DNA from: Haloarchaeobius sp. FL176
GTDB lineage: Archaea; Halobacteriota; Halobacteria; Halobacteriales; Natrialbaceae
Direction of reading: 5' to 3'
Length of the DNA: 48,515 nucleotides
NCBI RefSeq assembly: GCF_024609245.1
Contig: NZ_JANJYH010000018.1
Span: 1 to 48,515 of the forward strand
The notes beneath the pieces are model-generated. The model had not been told where the DNA came from and made no database searches. It saw only the letters and a list, made by a program, of their open reading frames with translations. Position 1 is the first letter of the stretch; the number at the start of each line of letters is the position of its first letter. The translations under genes and the position numbers were made by a program. This document shows, in pieces, positions 25,048-33,689 of the stretch.

Positions 25048-25544
25048 CTACGGAAGAAGCACGTAGCGTCTCTGATGAATTAATCCAGCAGAAGCTTGGC
25101 TACCAACTGGTTCGACTTCAGGAGTTGCTCCAAGGACTATCCACAGACGGAACTGATCCATTTGCTTGCATCGTAGAGGCGTACTCCAGTGATGACGTAG
25201 AGAAGGCTGCAAAGCAGGTGTTAACGGGTCAGTCATTCCCCAAGAGTACAGCAGAGTGCGACCACTGTGGTCGATCCCTGTCTGAGGGGAGTTCTATACA
25301 GGTCCGTGGACGTCGTCCTGCTGGGTTGCTTACCTGGTACATCGAGGCTTTCGCTTGTGACTCTTGCAACCTGACTCTGAATCCGAAGCCAGATGGCTTA
25401 GATGTAGTAGCGACTGCACGACTAAGCAGCGTTGATCACGGAGAGGGGTTGTGTCTTCGACAAGTGACCATTGAACAATTGAGTGGATCCTGCTACCGTC
25501 CCGCTGGTGGACGGTCGGCGAAACCAGAAGAAACAGATAGTTGA
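25044..25544 (+). CDS. Hypothetical zinc-finger protein of the AddAB-like operon
   Basis: A 166-residue protein starting at ATG 25044, overlapping the DUF7344 stop. The N-terminal half is helical (DELIQQKLGYQLVRLQELLQ). A zinc knuckle follows: AECDHCGRSLSEG, then FACDSCNLTL about 30 residues later, four cysteines in two CxxC pairs. I recognise no family. The coupled start shows that it belongs to the same transcription unit as the helicase-nuclease proteins. It may be a nucleic-acid-binding accessory. Confidence 0.6.
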   Translation: MTTEEARSVSDELIQQKLGYQLVRLQELLQGLSTDGTDPFACIVEAYSSDDVEKAAKQVLTGQSFPKSTAECDHCGRSLSEGSSIQVRGRRPAGLLTWYIEAFACDSCNLTLNPKPDGLDVVATARLSSVDHGEGLCLRQVTIEQLSGSCYRPAGGRSAKPEETDS

Positions 25545-25551
25545 TGTGGCT

Positions 25552-26442
25552 ATGATTAATGTAACTATCCGAGAAGAACGATCTGCCGACGATGAGATTC
25601 TGCATCTCACTCTCCCTACATTGGCAGACTCTGATCAATCGATGGAACGAACCCTCCAAACCCAACTCCCACGGAACCTAATGCTTCATGTCGGTCACGA
25701 AGAGACGCTCCTGGAGCGTGTTCGGCACTCCACCAATAGAACGGAGTTAGTTCTCGCACCAGTCGAGTTACACCGGAGAAACATACAGCGCCGGCTTCGT
25801 GAAGCTCAACTCCCCAAAGATCGCCTCCACTTCGCAGATCCACCAGAGGTTGGAAGACAACTCCTTCCAGACGGCCAGCAGTCGAGAGATGCGATCGATC
25901 GCATTGACCGATTATCGATGATTCAGTCGCTCTTGGAAGAGAATAATGGGCTGGACGCCTCTGAACCAACGATACCGTCTGCTCCGCAAGAGATTGAGCA
26001 GATTAGAACGGTAGTTGAGAGTGTAACGGGGTTCCACCCAGAGCGTCTTGAGACATTTCACGGAACTTCGGAGAAACTCCCATCGCCGATTGATGCCGAT
26101 TCGACTGAGATCTTGGAGGCAGCTGTAACAGTCGAGCGTGCCCTCCGTCACGATACCGAGAAGGTGGTTTCCGACGTCGAATTTGTTCGACGTGCCACAC
26201 AGAATCTTCTTCGGACTAGTGGAACCTGTCTGGAAGCCGCGTTTCCGGATGTCGAACGAATCTCGCTTGTCGGAGTCAGTAGTCTCCCTGCAGCACACGT
26301 CGATCTACTGCACGCAATTCTGGAAGCAACGCAGGTTCCGGTTCACATCCATTTCCGTCGTGGAACCGGATCATACCTTTCGCGTCGTCTCCCTGAACTT
26401 CTCGATGTTACCGAGCCTGGTACGGTGGTGTTCGAGTCGTGA
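25552..26442 (+). CDS. AddB-like protein, N-terminal half (no Walker A)
   Basis: A 296-residue protein starting at ATG 25552 (MINVTIREE); a GTG at 25483 is possible but overlaps the previous gene. The layout resembles the first part of AddB/RecC-like inactive helicases: TELVLAPVELHRRNIQRRL near the N-terminus and RISLVGVSSLPAAHVDLLHA at about residues 233-252, which parallels the AddB segment before its second domain. There is no Walker A motif where AddB carries one. The stop overlaps the next gene's GTG start by four bases. Together the two proteins correspond to one AddB, so this is a split subunit rather than a degraded one. Confidence 0.55.
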   Translation: MINVTIREERSADDEILHLTLPTLADSDQSMERTLQTQLPRNLMLHVGHEETLLERVRHSTNRTELVLAPVELHRRNIQRRLREAQLPKDRLHFADPPEVGRQLLPDGQQSRDAIDRIDRLSMIQSLLEENNGLDASEPTIPSAPQEIEQIRTVVESVTGFHPERLETFHGTSEKLPSPIDADSTEILEAAVTVERALRHDTEKVVSDVEFVRRATQNLLRTSGTCLEAAFPDVERISLVGVSSLPAAHVDLLHAILEATQVPVHIHFRRGTGSYLSRRLPELLDVTEPGTVVFES

Positions 26443-27677
26443 CCGCTGAAGATCGCCTCAGCCTTTCGCAACCACTTGACGCTCCTGACGTGCCCATCGT
26501 TGAGATAGAAGCGAGGACACGGCGAGCGGAGGCCAGAAATGTGATGGCTACCGTAGCAAGTCTCCGAGACCACGGTGTCCCAACCCGGGATATTGCCGTA
26601 GTAGTACGCGACCTCGACAACTACGAGGAACCGTTGTACCGTGCTTCCGTTCACTATGGACTAACCCCCGTGTTTTGGGTCCAGCTCAGGGTAACACAGA
26701 CACGCCCATTTGCGCTCATCGAGTCGGTATGCGACGTCCTCGCCTCTGATAACCCATCTCGTGAAGTCCTATGTCGCCCGCTCGAACACCGCTGGGCCCC
26801 TCCGTCGGCGACGTCGTCAGAGTGGCCAATCGATCCCAAGACGGTTCAGGTGTCGATGCAGGCGTTACCGAACGAATCACGAACGCTCAGTGAGTGGCAC
26901 GACGAGTTCGAAGGAAATCCGGAGATCGACGAGCGCTTCGTGACATATGCTGAGTGGCTTGGAGACTGTCCCGACCCGGCCCCAGAAGCCGTGACGAACG
27001 TCCTTACCGATGTCGTCGAAACGTACGAGGAACTCGGCCTCCCGGTAACCAAGGAGAACGATTCGCCCTCCCTTATCGCAACAGAGCGTGACGCCCGAGC
27101 AACTGTTCGTGTGAAGACTCTCGTCCAACAGCTCCGCCACAAGTACGCAGATCGACTTGATGAAGGAACGCTTGACCGGTCGTGGAGTAGCGTCGCAGAA
27201 TTAAGTCAGCTAATCGCTACCCAGCGCCCAGGCCGACGTGAGCACTCAAACGCACGTGCTATCGATATCCTCGAAGCAAACGATATCTGGCTGTTGAACG
27301 TGCCGTACGTCCTCGCCGTCGGATTGATCGACGGTGAGTGGCCTCAGCAAACAGAGAGTGCCGTCCCCCCGGAACTCCAAGAAGCAATCCTCCGTGGCGA
27401 CGGGCGTATTGGAACGCTCGCACCACGAACAGCGTGGACAACGGGCCGAGACCGTGACCAGTTTGACGACACGTTGCGGGCCGCTGGAAATGGGCTGATT
27501 GTGACTCGCCACACAGAATCCACTTCTGGAGAAGAACGCCGCCCGTCTCCACTGCTAGACCATCTGAATACCGACCTTGTTCCTCCCGACGAGCGCCGAC
27601 AGCTGATGAGCGAAGAACGAGAACTCCCGAACGGCGTTCGAGCGATGCTCAACCACGAGGTGACCGACAGTGAGTGA
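26439..27677 (+). CDS. AddB-like protein, C-terminal half
   Basis: A 412-residue protein with start GTG 26439 (VTAEDRLSLSQ), coupled to the preceding gene. VEIEARTRRAEARNVMATVA and TRDIAVVVRDLDNYEEPLY correspond to the UvrD/AddB motif region where the protein reads out helicase motif IV-like contacts (family-typical EAR...IAVVVR). FWVQLRVTQTRPFALIESV follows, then LLNVPYVLAVGLIDGEWP in the last third. I see no iron-sulphur cysteine cluster or second nuclease motif of bacterial AddB, so this would be a nuclease-less scanning subunit. Its stop overlaps the AddA-like start by eight bases. Confidence 0.6.
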   Translation: MTAEDRLSLSQPLDAPDVPIVEIEARTRRAEARNVMATVASLRDHGVPTRDIAVVVRDLDNYEEPLYRASVHYGLTPVFWVQLRVTQTRPFALIESVCDVLASDNPSREVLCRPLEHRWAPPSATSSEWPIDPKTVQVSMQALPNESRTLSEWHDEFEGNPEIDERFVTYAEWLGDCPDPAPEAVTNVLTDVVETYEELGLPVTKENDSPSLIATERDARATVRVKTLVQQLRHKYADRLDEGTLDRSWSSVAELSQLIATQRPGRREHSNARAIDILEANDIWLLNVPYVLAVGLIDGEWPQQTESAVPPELQEAILRGDGRIGTLAPRTAWTTGRDRDQFDDTLRAAGNGLIVTRHTESTSGEERRPSPLLDHLNTDLVPPDERRQLMSEERELPNGVRAMLNHEVTDSE

Positions 27678-30600
27678 CGATCCGATCCGTCTCCAGAACG
27701 CGCAACGAGACATTCGGGACGCGTACTTCGACCATGATTCGGGGTTGTATACGCTCAATTGCGTCCCTGGTGCAGGGAAATCTGAGGTCACAGACCATAT
27801 CTCCGCAGAGGACATTCTCCGCCGGTACGTTGCTGGAGACCCGACGCCCGAACAGCGAGTCGCAGCCATCTCGTTCAACCGTAGTGAGGCAGAGAACATT
27901 ATTCCGGATATCTGTACTCGTCTTCGGGAGATTGTCGAACACGATCTCGTCCCTGCCGCAAGCCAGATCTCAGATTCCGAGGTCGAGTATCTGAGCCAAC
28001 GGGTCAGACAAGCACCGTTCGTCGGTACTATCGACAGTATCCTTCGGGATGTGCTGAGTGAGATCGCCTCCGACATCGGGTTTGAGGAGATGCCGGTTGT
28101 TGGCAACACGGCTCGGCAGAAATATCTGCATAAGGCCTGTTACCGGGTTGTTCAGGAGGATCCGGACTTGGCGCAGCGAGTAGAGCGGTTGGAGGATGCG
28201 TATCCCACTGGCGAGTACGACGACGACGTGAGCGAGATGCTTGAGACCGCCGTCACCTACTGCCGAGATCGCCGTATCTCTACGGAGAGGTTCCACTACA
28301 ACCTTGAACAGACGGTTGAAGATGTCTATGCAGAGGGACGCCCAGGATCATTCAGCGACGTCGTCGCCGCGGTGGAACATTGTGTCGGGGCAGACATTGA
28401 CGAGACTGTCTACGAGGACATCGGCGACGACGAACGAAACAGGATCTGTGACGCAGATTCGAGACTTCACGACAACTGGCGTGCCCGTATCGACGATTTC
28501 TGTACAGTACTCGAAAAGTATCGAAGTACGTATCGTCAGACTATCCGGGACCGTGGCGTTGTCTCACACACCGATGTTGCGTACCTCATTGACGCGTACT
28601 TCGACGACCGGCTCGGTAATGTCGATGATGCTCACCGGGCCAGAATCAGAAAGCGATACCAGACAAGAATACAGAGTCTGATTATCGATGAGGCCCAAGA
28701 CGTGTCGTCGATACAGCACGCCGCACTGTCCCACTTGGTCACCTCTAGTGCGCGTGTGTTCGGCGCGGGCGACCTGCTCCAGAGCGTCTATCTGTGGCGG
28801 CATGCTGAACCAACGCTCTTCGAGACCGCAACAGACGATGGGGAGTACCTCGGAATCGACTGGGATATCCACGAGCACCGGACTGCGAAGACGACGTATA
28901 GGTGCGTCCCCGATGTCGCCAGTGCGATCAACGAAATCTCGGAAGCAGCGCTCACGGATCCAGCACGTGGGAACCTCGGAGTACTGGATGTCCGATACCC
29001 TGGGCTCAAAGCTGATCGTGATTCGACCGACGAGTCGAATGTCCACATCGCGGCCTTCGATCCGATAGCTTCAGATCCTGATTCGTACGCCTGGGTCAAT
29101 CCTGTCGAAGGTCGTGGAGAAGCAACGACACTGGCGACGCTCCTCTCGAAAGGGCTCGCGGATGGGACGTTCACTGACGAGAACGATGACCCTCTCGGAA
29201 TCACCGTGTTGTTCCGATGGTCGTCGAAGATGGATGTGTATGAAGAGGCATTCGAGGAACTGGGACTCAGTGTTCGGAACGCAAGTGAAGATCTCTTCGG
29301 GTGCTCAGTCGTCAATGTAGTCCTTGACGTCTGTGAATGGCTAGTCGCACCCGCCGACCCAGAGAGAACCCGCACGCTGGTTACTGAGTCGAATCTCGGT
29401 CTCGGATCACTCGCAGACAACTTCGAGACCCATCATTGGAACATCGATGCGGTTCTCCACGACTGCGACCTCTCTGATCCACATCAACACACAATCGACG
29501 GCCTCGCGGAACTCCGAGACCGACGTGACGGCTTCCTCTCCCGCCCCGCTGGCACCTACGCCGAAGACATCATCGAGACACTCGCCCTTCGCGCAGATCC
29601 CTATGGGTGCTTCGACGTCGATCCCGCACAACGGGTCGCCAACCTCGATGCACTCGTAGAGACTCTGGATGAGTGGGAAGTAGACGAAAACTTCACGCCA
29701 CATGAACTCACCGAACTGATCGGACCGTTTCAAGAGAACCCGTACATGGGACCGAACCAGCCGAGTACCGCCGACATGAGTCACGACGTCGAATTCCGTA
29801 CGATACACGACGCTAAGGGCGACCAAGACGACGTCGTCGCCATTGCGAATCCCGGATTCAGCCTTTGGAAACACGGGCCGCAGGCCCAACGGTTCATCAC
29901 TCAAGGGAATATTGCCGGGCTCGCTCCACCAACGAACACCGACACCCTCTCAGACATTGCGCTCCCCCCGTTTGTCAACGGACTCTACGACCCCGAAGAC
30001 ACGTGGGACCGGGATGTGGGATTACGGTGGGCTACGGGCCACTGGTGCGACGATGTCACTGAGTCTATGGATTCGACATCGCTGGTCGGCCCCGACTGTC
30101 TCAATCGGGTTGCGGCGAACGAACGAGCCGAAGCATGGCGACTCCTGTACGTCTCGCTCACGCGGGCGAAAGATCACCTCGTCGTTCCCCTCCCACGGTC
30201 GCTGCCCGGTGAACCCCGTCCTCGTAATCGGTGGCTTGACACGATACGGGACGGGCTCAACTTCACCGGCGAACAGACTGGGTCGTACACGGTCGATACG
30301 GAGACTAGAGCGTTCGACATCGGCGTCAACGATGTCGCACTTCGTGCGACGTGGACGAACACGCCTACTACTCACGGCGACGACGTCGCCGTCAATCCAC
30401 CGCGCCGTACGGGTCTCGACCCGTGGGTGCCACGGTTCATCAACCCGAGTACGATGTACCCCCTCACGGACGATCCGGACGGACAGGTACTCAACCACCT
30501 CCTCGGGAATGCCCTGCACACTGAAGCTAACGACGTTCCCGACGACGTCCCCCTGCAGTTCGACCGGTTAGGCCCAGACGACGTCGGCTTTTGCCTACAC

Positions 30601-31146
30601 GAGGTGTTGACCACGCTCGTCGAACGCGAGGTTCCGGAACCCACTCTTCGATCGCTGGGTGACGAAGTTCGGCGCGTGTTCGATGACGTCGTGGATGACC
30701 ACGCTCCGCGAATCGACGACGACGAACGTGACGGACTGTTTACCTTCTTCCGGGAGGACGTGTTGGACGACTTCCTTGCGTCGGACTTGTGGAATCGAAT
30801 CCAACGAGCCGAACGGGTTACCGTTGAGAGGCCTATTGATGGTCTCGTTACTGTTGACGACGTCGAAATCGAGATTCATGGCACGAGCGATTTCGTCGTC
30901 GAATCACCCTCCGGTGAACAGTACGTAGCCGATTTGAAGATTACGCTGACGGACCAAACACCCGAGACGAGACGCCGGTACGAACTCCAAGTAACTGCCT
31001 ACTCGTACCTCTTCGAGCAGCGGGAGAGTTCGGAGAGCCCTGTGAAACGGACAGTAGAGACATTCGGTGTCGAACGAGACACAATCGAATCGTCATGGCC
31101 GTCGAACATCGTTGAACAGAGACTCGCGGCTCTGGTTCGACAGTAG
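27670..31146 (+). CDS. AddA/RecB-like UvrD helicase with C-terminal PD-(D/E)XK nuclease
   Basis: A 1,158-residue superfamily 1 helicase-nuclease starting at GTG 27670. Helicase motifs are Walker A NCVPGAGKSEVTDH (about residues 30-43), motif II SLIIDEAQDVSSIQ (about 336-349), the following GAGDLLQSVYLWR, motif IV-V FRTIHDAKGDQDDVV (about 709-723) and motif VI LLYVSLTRAKDHL (about 828-840). The C-terminal RecB-type nuclease has D1074 in GTSDFVVES, D1088 and K1090 in VADLKITL, and the QVTAYSYLF helix. It would unwind and resect double-strand DNA ends with the AddB-like pair. Family and activity are well supported; a repair versus defence role is not resolved by the sequence. Confidence 0.88.
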   Translation: MSDDPIRLQNAQRDIRDAYFDHDSGLYTLNCVPGAGKSEVTDHISAEDILRRYVAGDPTPEQRVAAISFNRSEAENIIPDICTRLREIVEHDLVPAASQISDSEVEYLSQRVRQAPFVGTIDSILRDVLSEIASDIGFEEMPVVGNTARQKYLHKACYRVVQEDPDLAQRVERLEDAYPTGEYDDDVSEMLETAVTYCRDRRISTERFHYNLEQTVEDVYAEGRPGSFSDVVAAVEHCVGADIDETVYEDIGDDERNRICDADSRLHDNWRARIDDFCTVLEKYRSTYRQTIRDRGVVSHTDVAYLIDAYFDDRLGNVDDAHRARIRKRYQTRIQSLIIDEAQDVSSIQHAALSHLVTSSARVFGAGDLLQSVYLWRHAEPTLFETATDDGEYLGIDWDIHEHRTAKTTYRCVPDVASAINEISEAALTDPARGNLGVLDVRYPGLKADRDSTDESNVHIAAFDPIASDPDSYAWVNPVEGRGEATTLATLLSKGLADGTFTDENDDPLGITVLFRWSSKMDVYEEAFEELGLSVRNASEDLFGCSVVNVVLDVCEWLVAPADPERTRTLVTESNLGLGSLADNFETHHWNIDAVLHDCDLSDPHQHTIDGLAELRDRRDGFLSRPAGTYAEDIIETLALRADPYGCFDVDPAQRVANLDALVETLDEWEVDENFTPHELTELIGPFQENPYMGPNQPSTADMSHDVEFRTIHDAKGDQDDVVAIANPGFSLWKHGPQAQRFITQGNIAGLAPPTNTDTLSDIALPPFVNGLYDPEDTWDRDVGLRWATGHWCDDVTESMDSTSLVGPDCLNRVAANERAEAWRLLYVSLTRAKDHLVVPLPRSLPGEPRPRNRWLDTIRDGLNFTGEQTGSYTVDTETRAFDIGVNDVALRATWTNTPTTHGDDVAVNPPRRTGLDPWVPRFINPSTMYPLTDDPDGQVLNHLLGNALHTEANDVPDDVPLQFDRLGPDDVGFCLHEVLTTLVEREVPEPTLRSLGDEVRRVFDDVVDDHAPRIDDDERDGLFTFFREDVLDDFLASDLWNRIQRAERVTVERPIDGLVTVDDVEIEIHGTSDFVVESPSGEQYVADLKITLTDQTPETRRRYELQVTAYSYLFEQRESSESPVKRTVETFGVERDTIESSWPSNIVEQRLAALVRQ

Positions 31147-31488
31147 CCGCCACTCGGAGTGTACTGTTGCTGAAGGAGGGTGACACCGGCGGTCGCTCAA
31201 TTGTGTTCCAGGCGAGGGCTTGTCTAGCTCGATGATCTCTGTGTTTTGCTGACACATACGTGTTGACAACCGTCGCGTGGGTGGGATACGCGTTGTGTCG
31301 TTGGTGAGCCAGAGGTAATAGGTGGGTGTTGACAGGATCGTATGTGTCGTTGGTGACTGCGACGATGCCGTCGCCAGCCTGGCACCCAGGGCAGTTGTGT
31401 ATGACACTGCCCCTACCGCTGGCGAGCATTCCTCGAAGCTCAGCGGCGCATGAGCGCGACTGCCGGAAAACAACAATTCCCAAGAAAA
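31147..31488. other. Intergenic stretch with short direct repeats
   Basis: Two 14-bp exact copies of TGTGTCGTTGGTGA lie at 31294-31307 and 31343-31356, and TGTTGACA occurs at 31261-31268 and 31327-31334. A 24-bp element at 31432-31455 recurs with two changes at 32450-32473, on the far side of the next gene. The minus-strand frame here contains HNCPGCQAGDG but no convincing start or family, so I do not call a gene. Confidence 0.5.
31432..31455. repeat. Left copy of a 24-bp direct repeat flanking a wHTH gene
   Basis: CTCGAAGCTCAGCGGCGCATGAGC differs at two positions from 32450-32473 (CTCGAAGCCCAGTGGCG, then CATGAGC), in the same orientation. The pair brackets the gene at 31489-32352, with both intergenic flanks included. 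It could be a duplicated segment, a recombination site pair or a binding site. Confidence 0.55.
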
Positions 31489-32352
31489 TCAGAGCCGGTT
31501 ACGAAGCTGTTGGAACGTCAGGATAGTATCGAGACCCGGAGCATCGACTTGCTCGTTGAACTCTCCGATTTTGATACGACCGTTTTCGATTCCTCTGAGC
31601 GAGTTACGGCAGATGTTCACGGGAATTGAATCACCCGCAGTCAGTGCCCGCAACACGTTAGCTGCGATTTCGTGATTCCGCACGACCCATACGGACTCCC
31701 CATCGGCTTCCGCTAACACTCGGTAGTCGTGGCGGAGGCTCGAATAGTCGTTAATTCCGGGGCTCGCATCGTCAGGCACCCCAGGATCAGCGCTGACACG
31801 CCCACCTTCCACCTCGACCGTAGCGACCCGGTTGAAGTCAGTATCTACGACGACTAAGTCAGTCCTGCTCCCGCCCTCGCTCGGTGAGACTTCGACCCGG
31901 GTGACGTCGCCGCGCGTTCCGTAGTACTGCCGGGTGAGCTCCACACCGACTCGGTGAGGTGTATCATCGCCGGCGTCACCGATGTCGAACCCGTGTTTCT
32001 TCGTCATGCGGCACGCTTCTTGTCCGTCTGCTGTGATTGAGTAGTACTTGCGGCGAGAGACTCCACTATGGATCTTCAGGAACCCGAGTTCCTGTAGTTT
32101 CTCTTCGTGAATCTCGTACAGGCTCTTGATACTCGTCATTGATTCTGTGAGATTGTACCCATCCAGGTCGCCATTCATCGCCTTCACGACTGCCAGCATG
32201 AACTCTGCTTCATCTCGCGTGATTCCGTATTCCTCCAAGTGCGAGGTCGTGTATCCCCGATTCCCAACTCGGGTGAGCGGAGTGGGTGCGCTGTCACTAC
32301 TTTGCCGGGTTGGGTCGTGTGGATCGCGTGGATCCGGTGGGTGCTCTCGCAT
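31489..32352 (-). CDS. wHTH protein with a C-terminal endonuclease-like domain
   Basis: A 287-residue protein starting at ATG 32352. A winged helix is seen at about residues 40-115 (TRDEAEFMLAVVKAM, LYEIHEEKLQELGFLKI, RRKYYSITADGQEA). The C-terminal half has a pattern of TDLVVVDTDFNRVATVEVEGG, an acidic D..(about 14)..ExE layout suggestive of a restriction-like fold, then INDYSSLRHDYRVLAEA and SVWVVRNHEIAANVLRAL. Similar wHTH-nuclease-like proteins occur on haloarchaeal plasmids and proviruses. It is bracketed by 24-bp direct repeats and faces the origin-like repeats at 32.7 kb. Catalysis is unproven. Confidence 0.55.
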   Translation of the reverse strand: MREHPPDPRDPHDPTRQSSDSAPTPLTRVGNRGYTTSHLEEYGITRDEAEFMLAVVKAMNGDLDGYNLTESMTSIKSLYEIHEEKLQELGFLKIHSGVSRRKYYSITADGQEACRMTKKHGFDIGDAGDDTPHRVGVELTRQYYGTRGDVTRVEVSPSEGGSRTDLVVVDTDFNRVATVEVEGGRVSADPGVPDDASPGINDYSSLRHDYRVLAEADGESVWVVRNHEIAANVLRALTAGDSIPVNICRNSLRGIENGRIKIGEFNEQVDAPGLDTILTFQQLRNRL

Positions 32353-32449
32353 TGCGTTGTTTTCTGGTCCTAGTATAATGTCTCCTTGCTGTGGGGTTCT
32401 TCGTGTGGTTTTCAGACTGGATTACATTCACCCTGACCGCGATCGCTGT

Positions 32450-32473
32450 CTCGAAGCCCAGTGGCGCATGAGC
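32450..32473. repeat. Right copy of the 24-bp direct repeat
   Basis: Partner of the element at 31432-31455, with two mismatches in 24 bases. It lies in the 497-bp intergenic region upstream of the wHTH gene. A further partial repeat in this region, around 32385-32412 (GTGTGGTTTTCAGA), echoes 32773-32786 (GAGTGGTTTTCAGA). Confidence 0.55.
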
Positions 32474-32687
32474 ACCCGGCACCCCCAGTTGGCGAAAACG
32501 TCTCAACTTCCTGGGAGGTAAATCCTCCACCCCTCTATATCCAAACACATATGCGGGCGTGAGAGGCGATATTACACCCTGGCCAAACCCTATCTGTGGC
32601 CACAGAACTCCTTGTAGAGCCTGTAAGGGCCTTAACTACCGCGCGGAGTTTTCAACCCTCAAATATCTGAGGTGGGGTGGTGAAACG

Positions 32688-32835
32688 GGTTCTGCGTGGG
32701 ATTTCTGCACCCCCAGTTTCGTTTCTGCAGGGTATTCTGCAACCGTTTTTCGCTTCCGCCGGGGTGTTCTGCGAGTGGTTTTCAGATCACCGCGCAGAAT
32801 ACCCCGCGAAAGCATATACCACCACACGCAGAACC
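32688..32835. repeat. Nested inverted repeats and seven TTCTGC/GCAGAA boxes (origin or operator-like)
   Basis: TTCTGC occurs at 32690, 32703, 32723, 32735 and 32767, and GCAGAA at 32794 and 32828. Three inverted pairs share one centre: GGTTCTGCGTG (32688-32698) with CACGCAGAACC (32825-32835), exact; GGTATTCTGC (32731-32740) with GCAGAATACC (32794-32803), exact; and a 13-bp pair 32761-32773 with 32793-32805, one mismatch. The cluster ends 14 bp before the ATG at 32850, so it is either a multi-site operator for that gene or an iteron-type replication origin. The region also contains CGAAAGCATATACC, a TATA-like element at 32807-32820. Confidence 0.7.
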
Positions 32836-32849
32836 TCTAACCGCAAATC

Positions 32850-33650
32850 ATGACACAGACAGATATCTTAGAGTTCGACACTGACGACGACGGCGATGGT
32901 GACGGCACAGAGGGTGGCACTGCGGGTGAGACGTTCGTCGCTGTCGTGACTGCAGAGTCGCGTGCCGCGGTGGACGCCCCACTCCGGCAGGTCCTTGCGG
33001 CGACGCGTACTGTTGCGGATAGCGGGCTTGGTGCTGCGGAACGCGACGAGTTCGTTCGAAAGGTTGTCAATCGGGATGTTGACTTACCTACGACGGTCGG
33101 GGTCGATAATCCGGGGTTCGTGGGAGTGGCGTCGTCAGCAAGTGGTGTTGGTATTGACAGTGCGATCTCGACCGCAACTGGGCGTGAGATCCCTCACTTC
33201 TTCGTTGACAGCTTCGCGTCGTTCGGGGAAAGTCATGGTGCGATTGCCGATCGTGTCCGTGAACTGGTCGAAGGTGGTGTTGAGGTGCATGTCGTCTCGC
33301 GCGGGTTCGATATCGATGCCGAGAATTGCGAGCATGTACTGGGGGTGCTGGACGGGCTCGATGCTGCAGGGTTGGAGCTGCAACGACGGGCGGATGTCCG
33401 TGACGTGCAGCGGTGGCTTCCGGATGCCGCTCAAGCTGGACGGCCGGCGTTAGGGTTCACGAAGATCGATGGTGAGTCTGTCCCCGGCCCGCGGTTCGAT
33501 GAGGTGCGCGCCGTGGTGTCGCTGCGTCTCAATGAGGATATCCCGAAGCAGAAGGCTGCTGAGCGTCTGGGTGTGTCGCCGCGGACGATTGGGAGGGCGG
33601 TTGATAATGCTGGTCGGTACGGTCTCGAAGGGGAGGACACTGAGGAGTGA
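32850..33650 (+). CDS. Serine-recombinase-like DNA-binding protein lacking the catalytic serine
   Basis: A 266-residue acidic protein starting at ATG 32850. The C-terminal segment GRPALGFTKIDGESVPGPRF, then AVVSLRLNEDIPKQKAAERL and GVSPRTIGRAVDNAGRYG, is the linker plus helix-turn-helix seen in haloarchaeal serine recombinases. The N-terminal domain keeps a resolvase-like layout (IPHFFVDSFASFGESHGAI, VEVHVVSRGFDI) but lacks the YxRxS nucleophile motif, so it should not catalyse exchange. I infer a site-specific DNA binder, for instance a replication, partition or copy-control protein acting on the repeats directly upstream. Related proteins occur on haloarchaeal plasmids. Confidence 0.6.
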   Translation: MTQTDILEFDTDDDGDGDGTEGGTAGETFVAVVTAESRAAVDAPLRQVLAATRTVADSGLGAAERDEFVRKVVNRDVDLPTTVGVDNPGFVGVASSASGVGIDSAISTATGREIPHFFVDSFASFGESHGAIADRVRELVEGGVEVHVVSRGFDIDAENCEHVLGVLDGLDAAGLELQRRADVRDVQRWLPDAAQAGRPALGFTKIDGESVPGPRFDEVRAVVSLRLNEDIPKQKAAERLGVSPRTIGRAVDNAGRYGLEGEDTEE

Positions 33651-33689
33651 CGTGGGCGAGTCTGGAGTGCAGCCCCCTCGTCCACGTTC

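Noticed and set aside
30941-31483. 180-codon minus-strand frame with HNCPGCQAGDG
   Set aside because: It overlaps the 3' end of the AddA-like gene on the other strand for 200 bp and has no recognisable domain beyond one CxxC.
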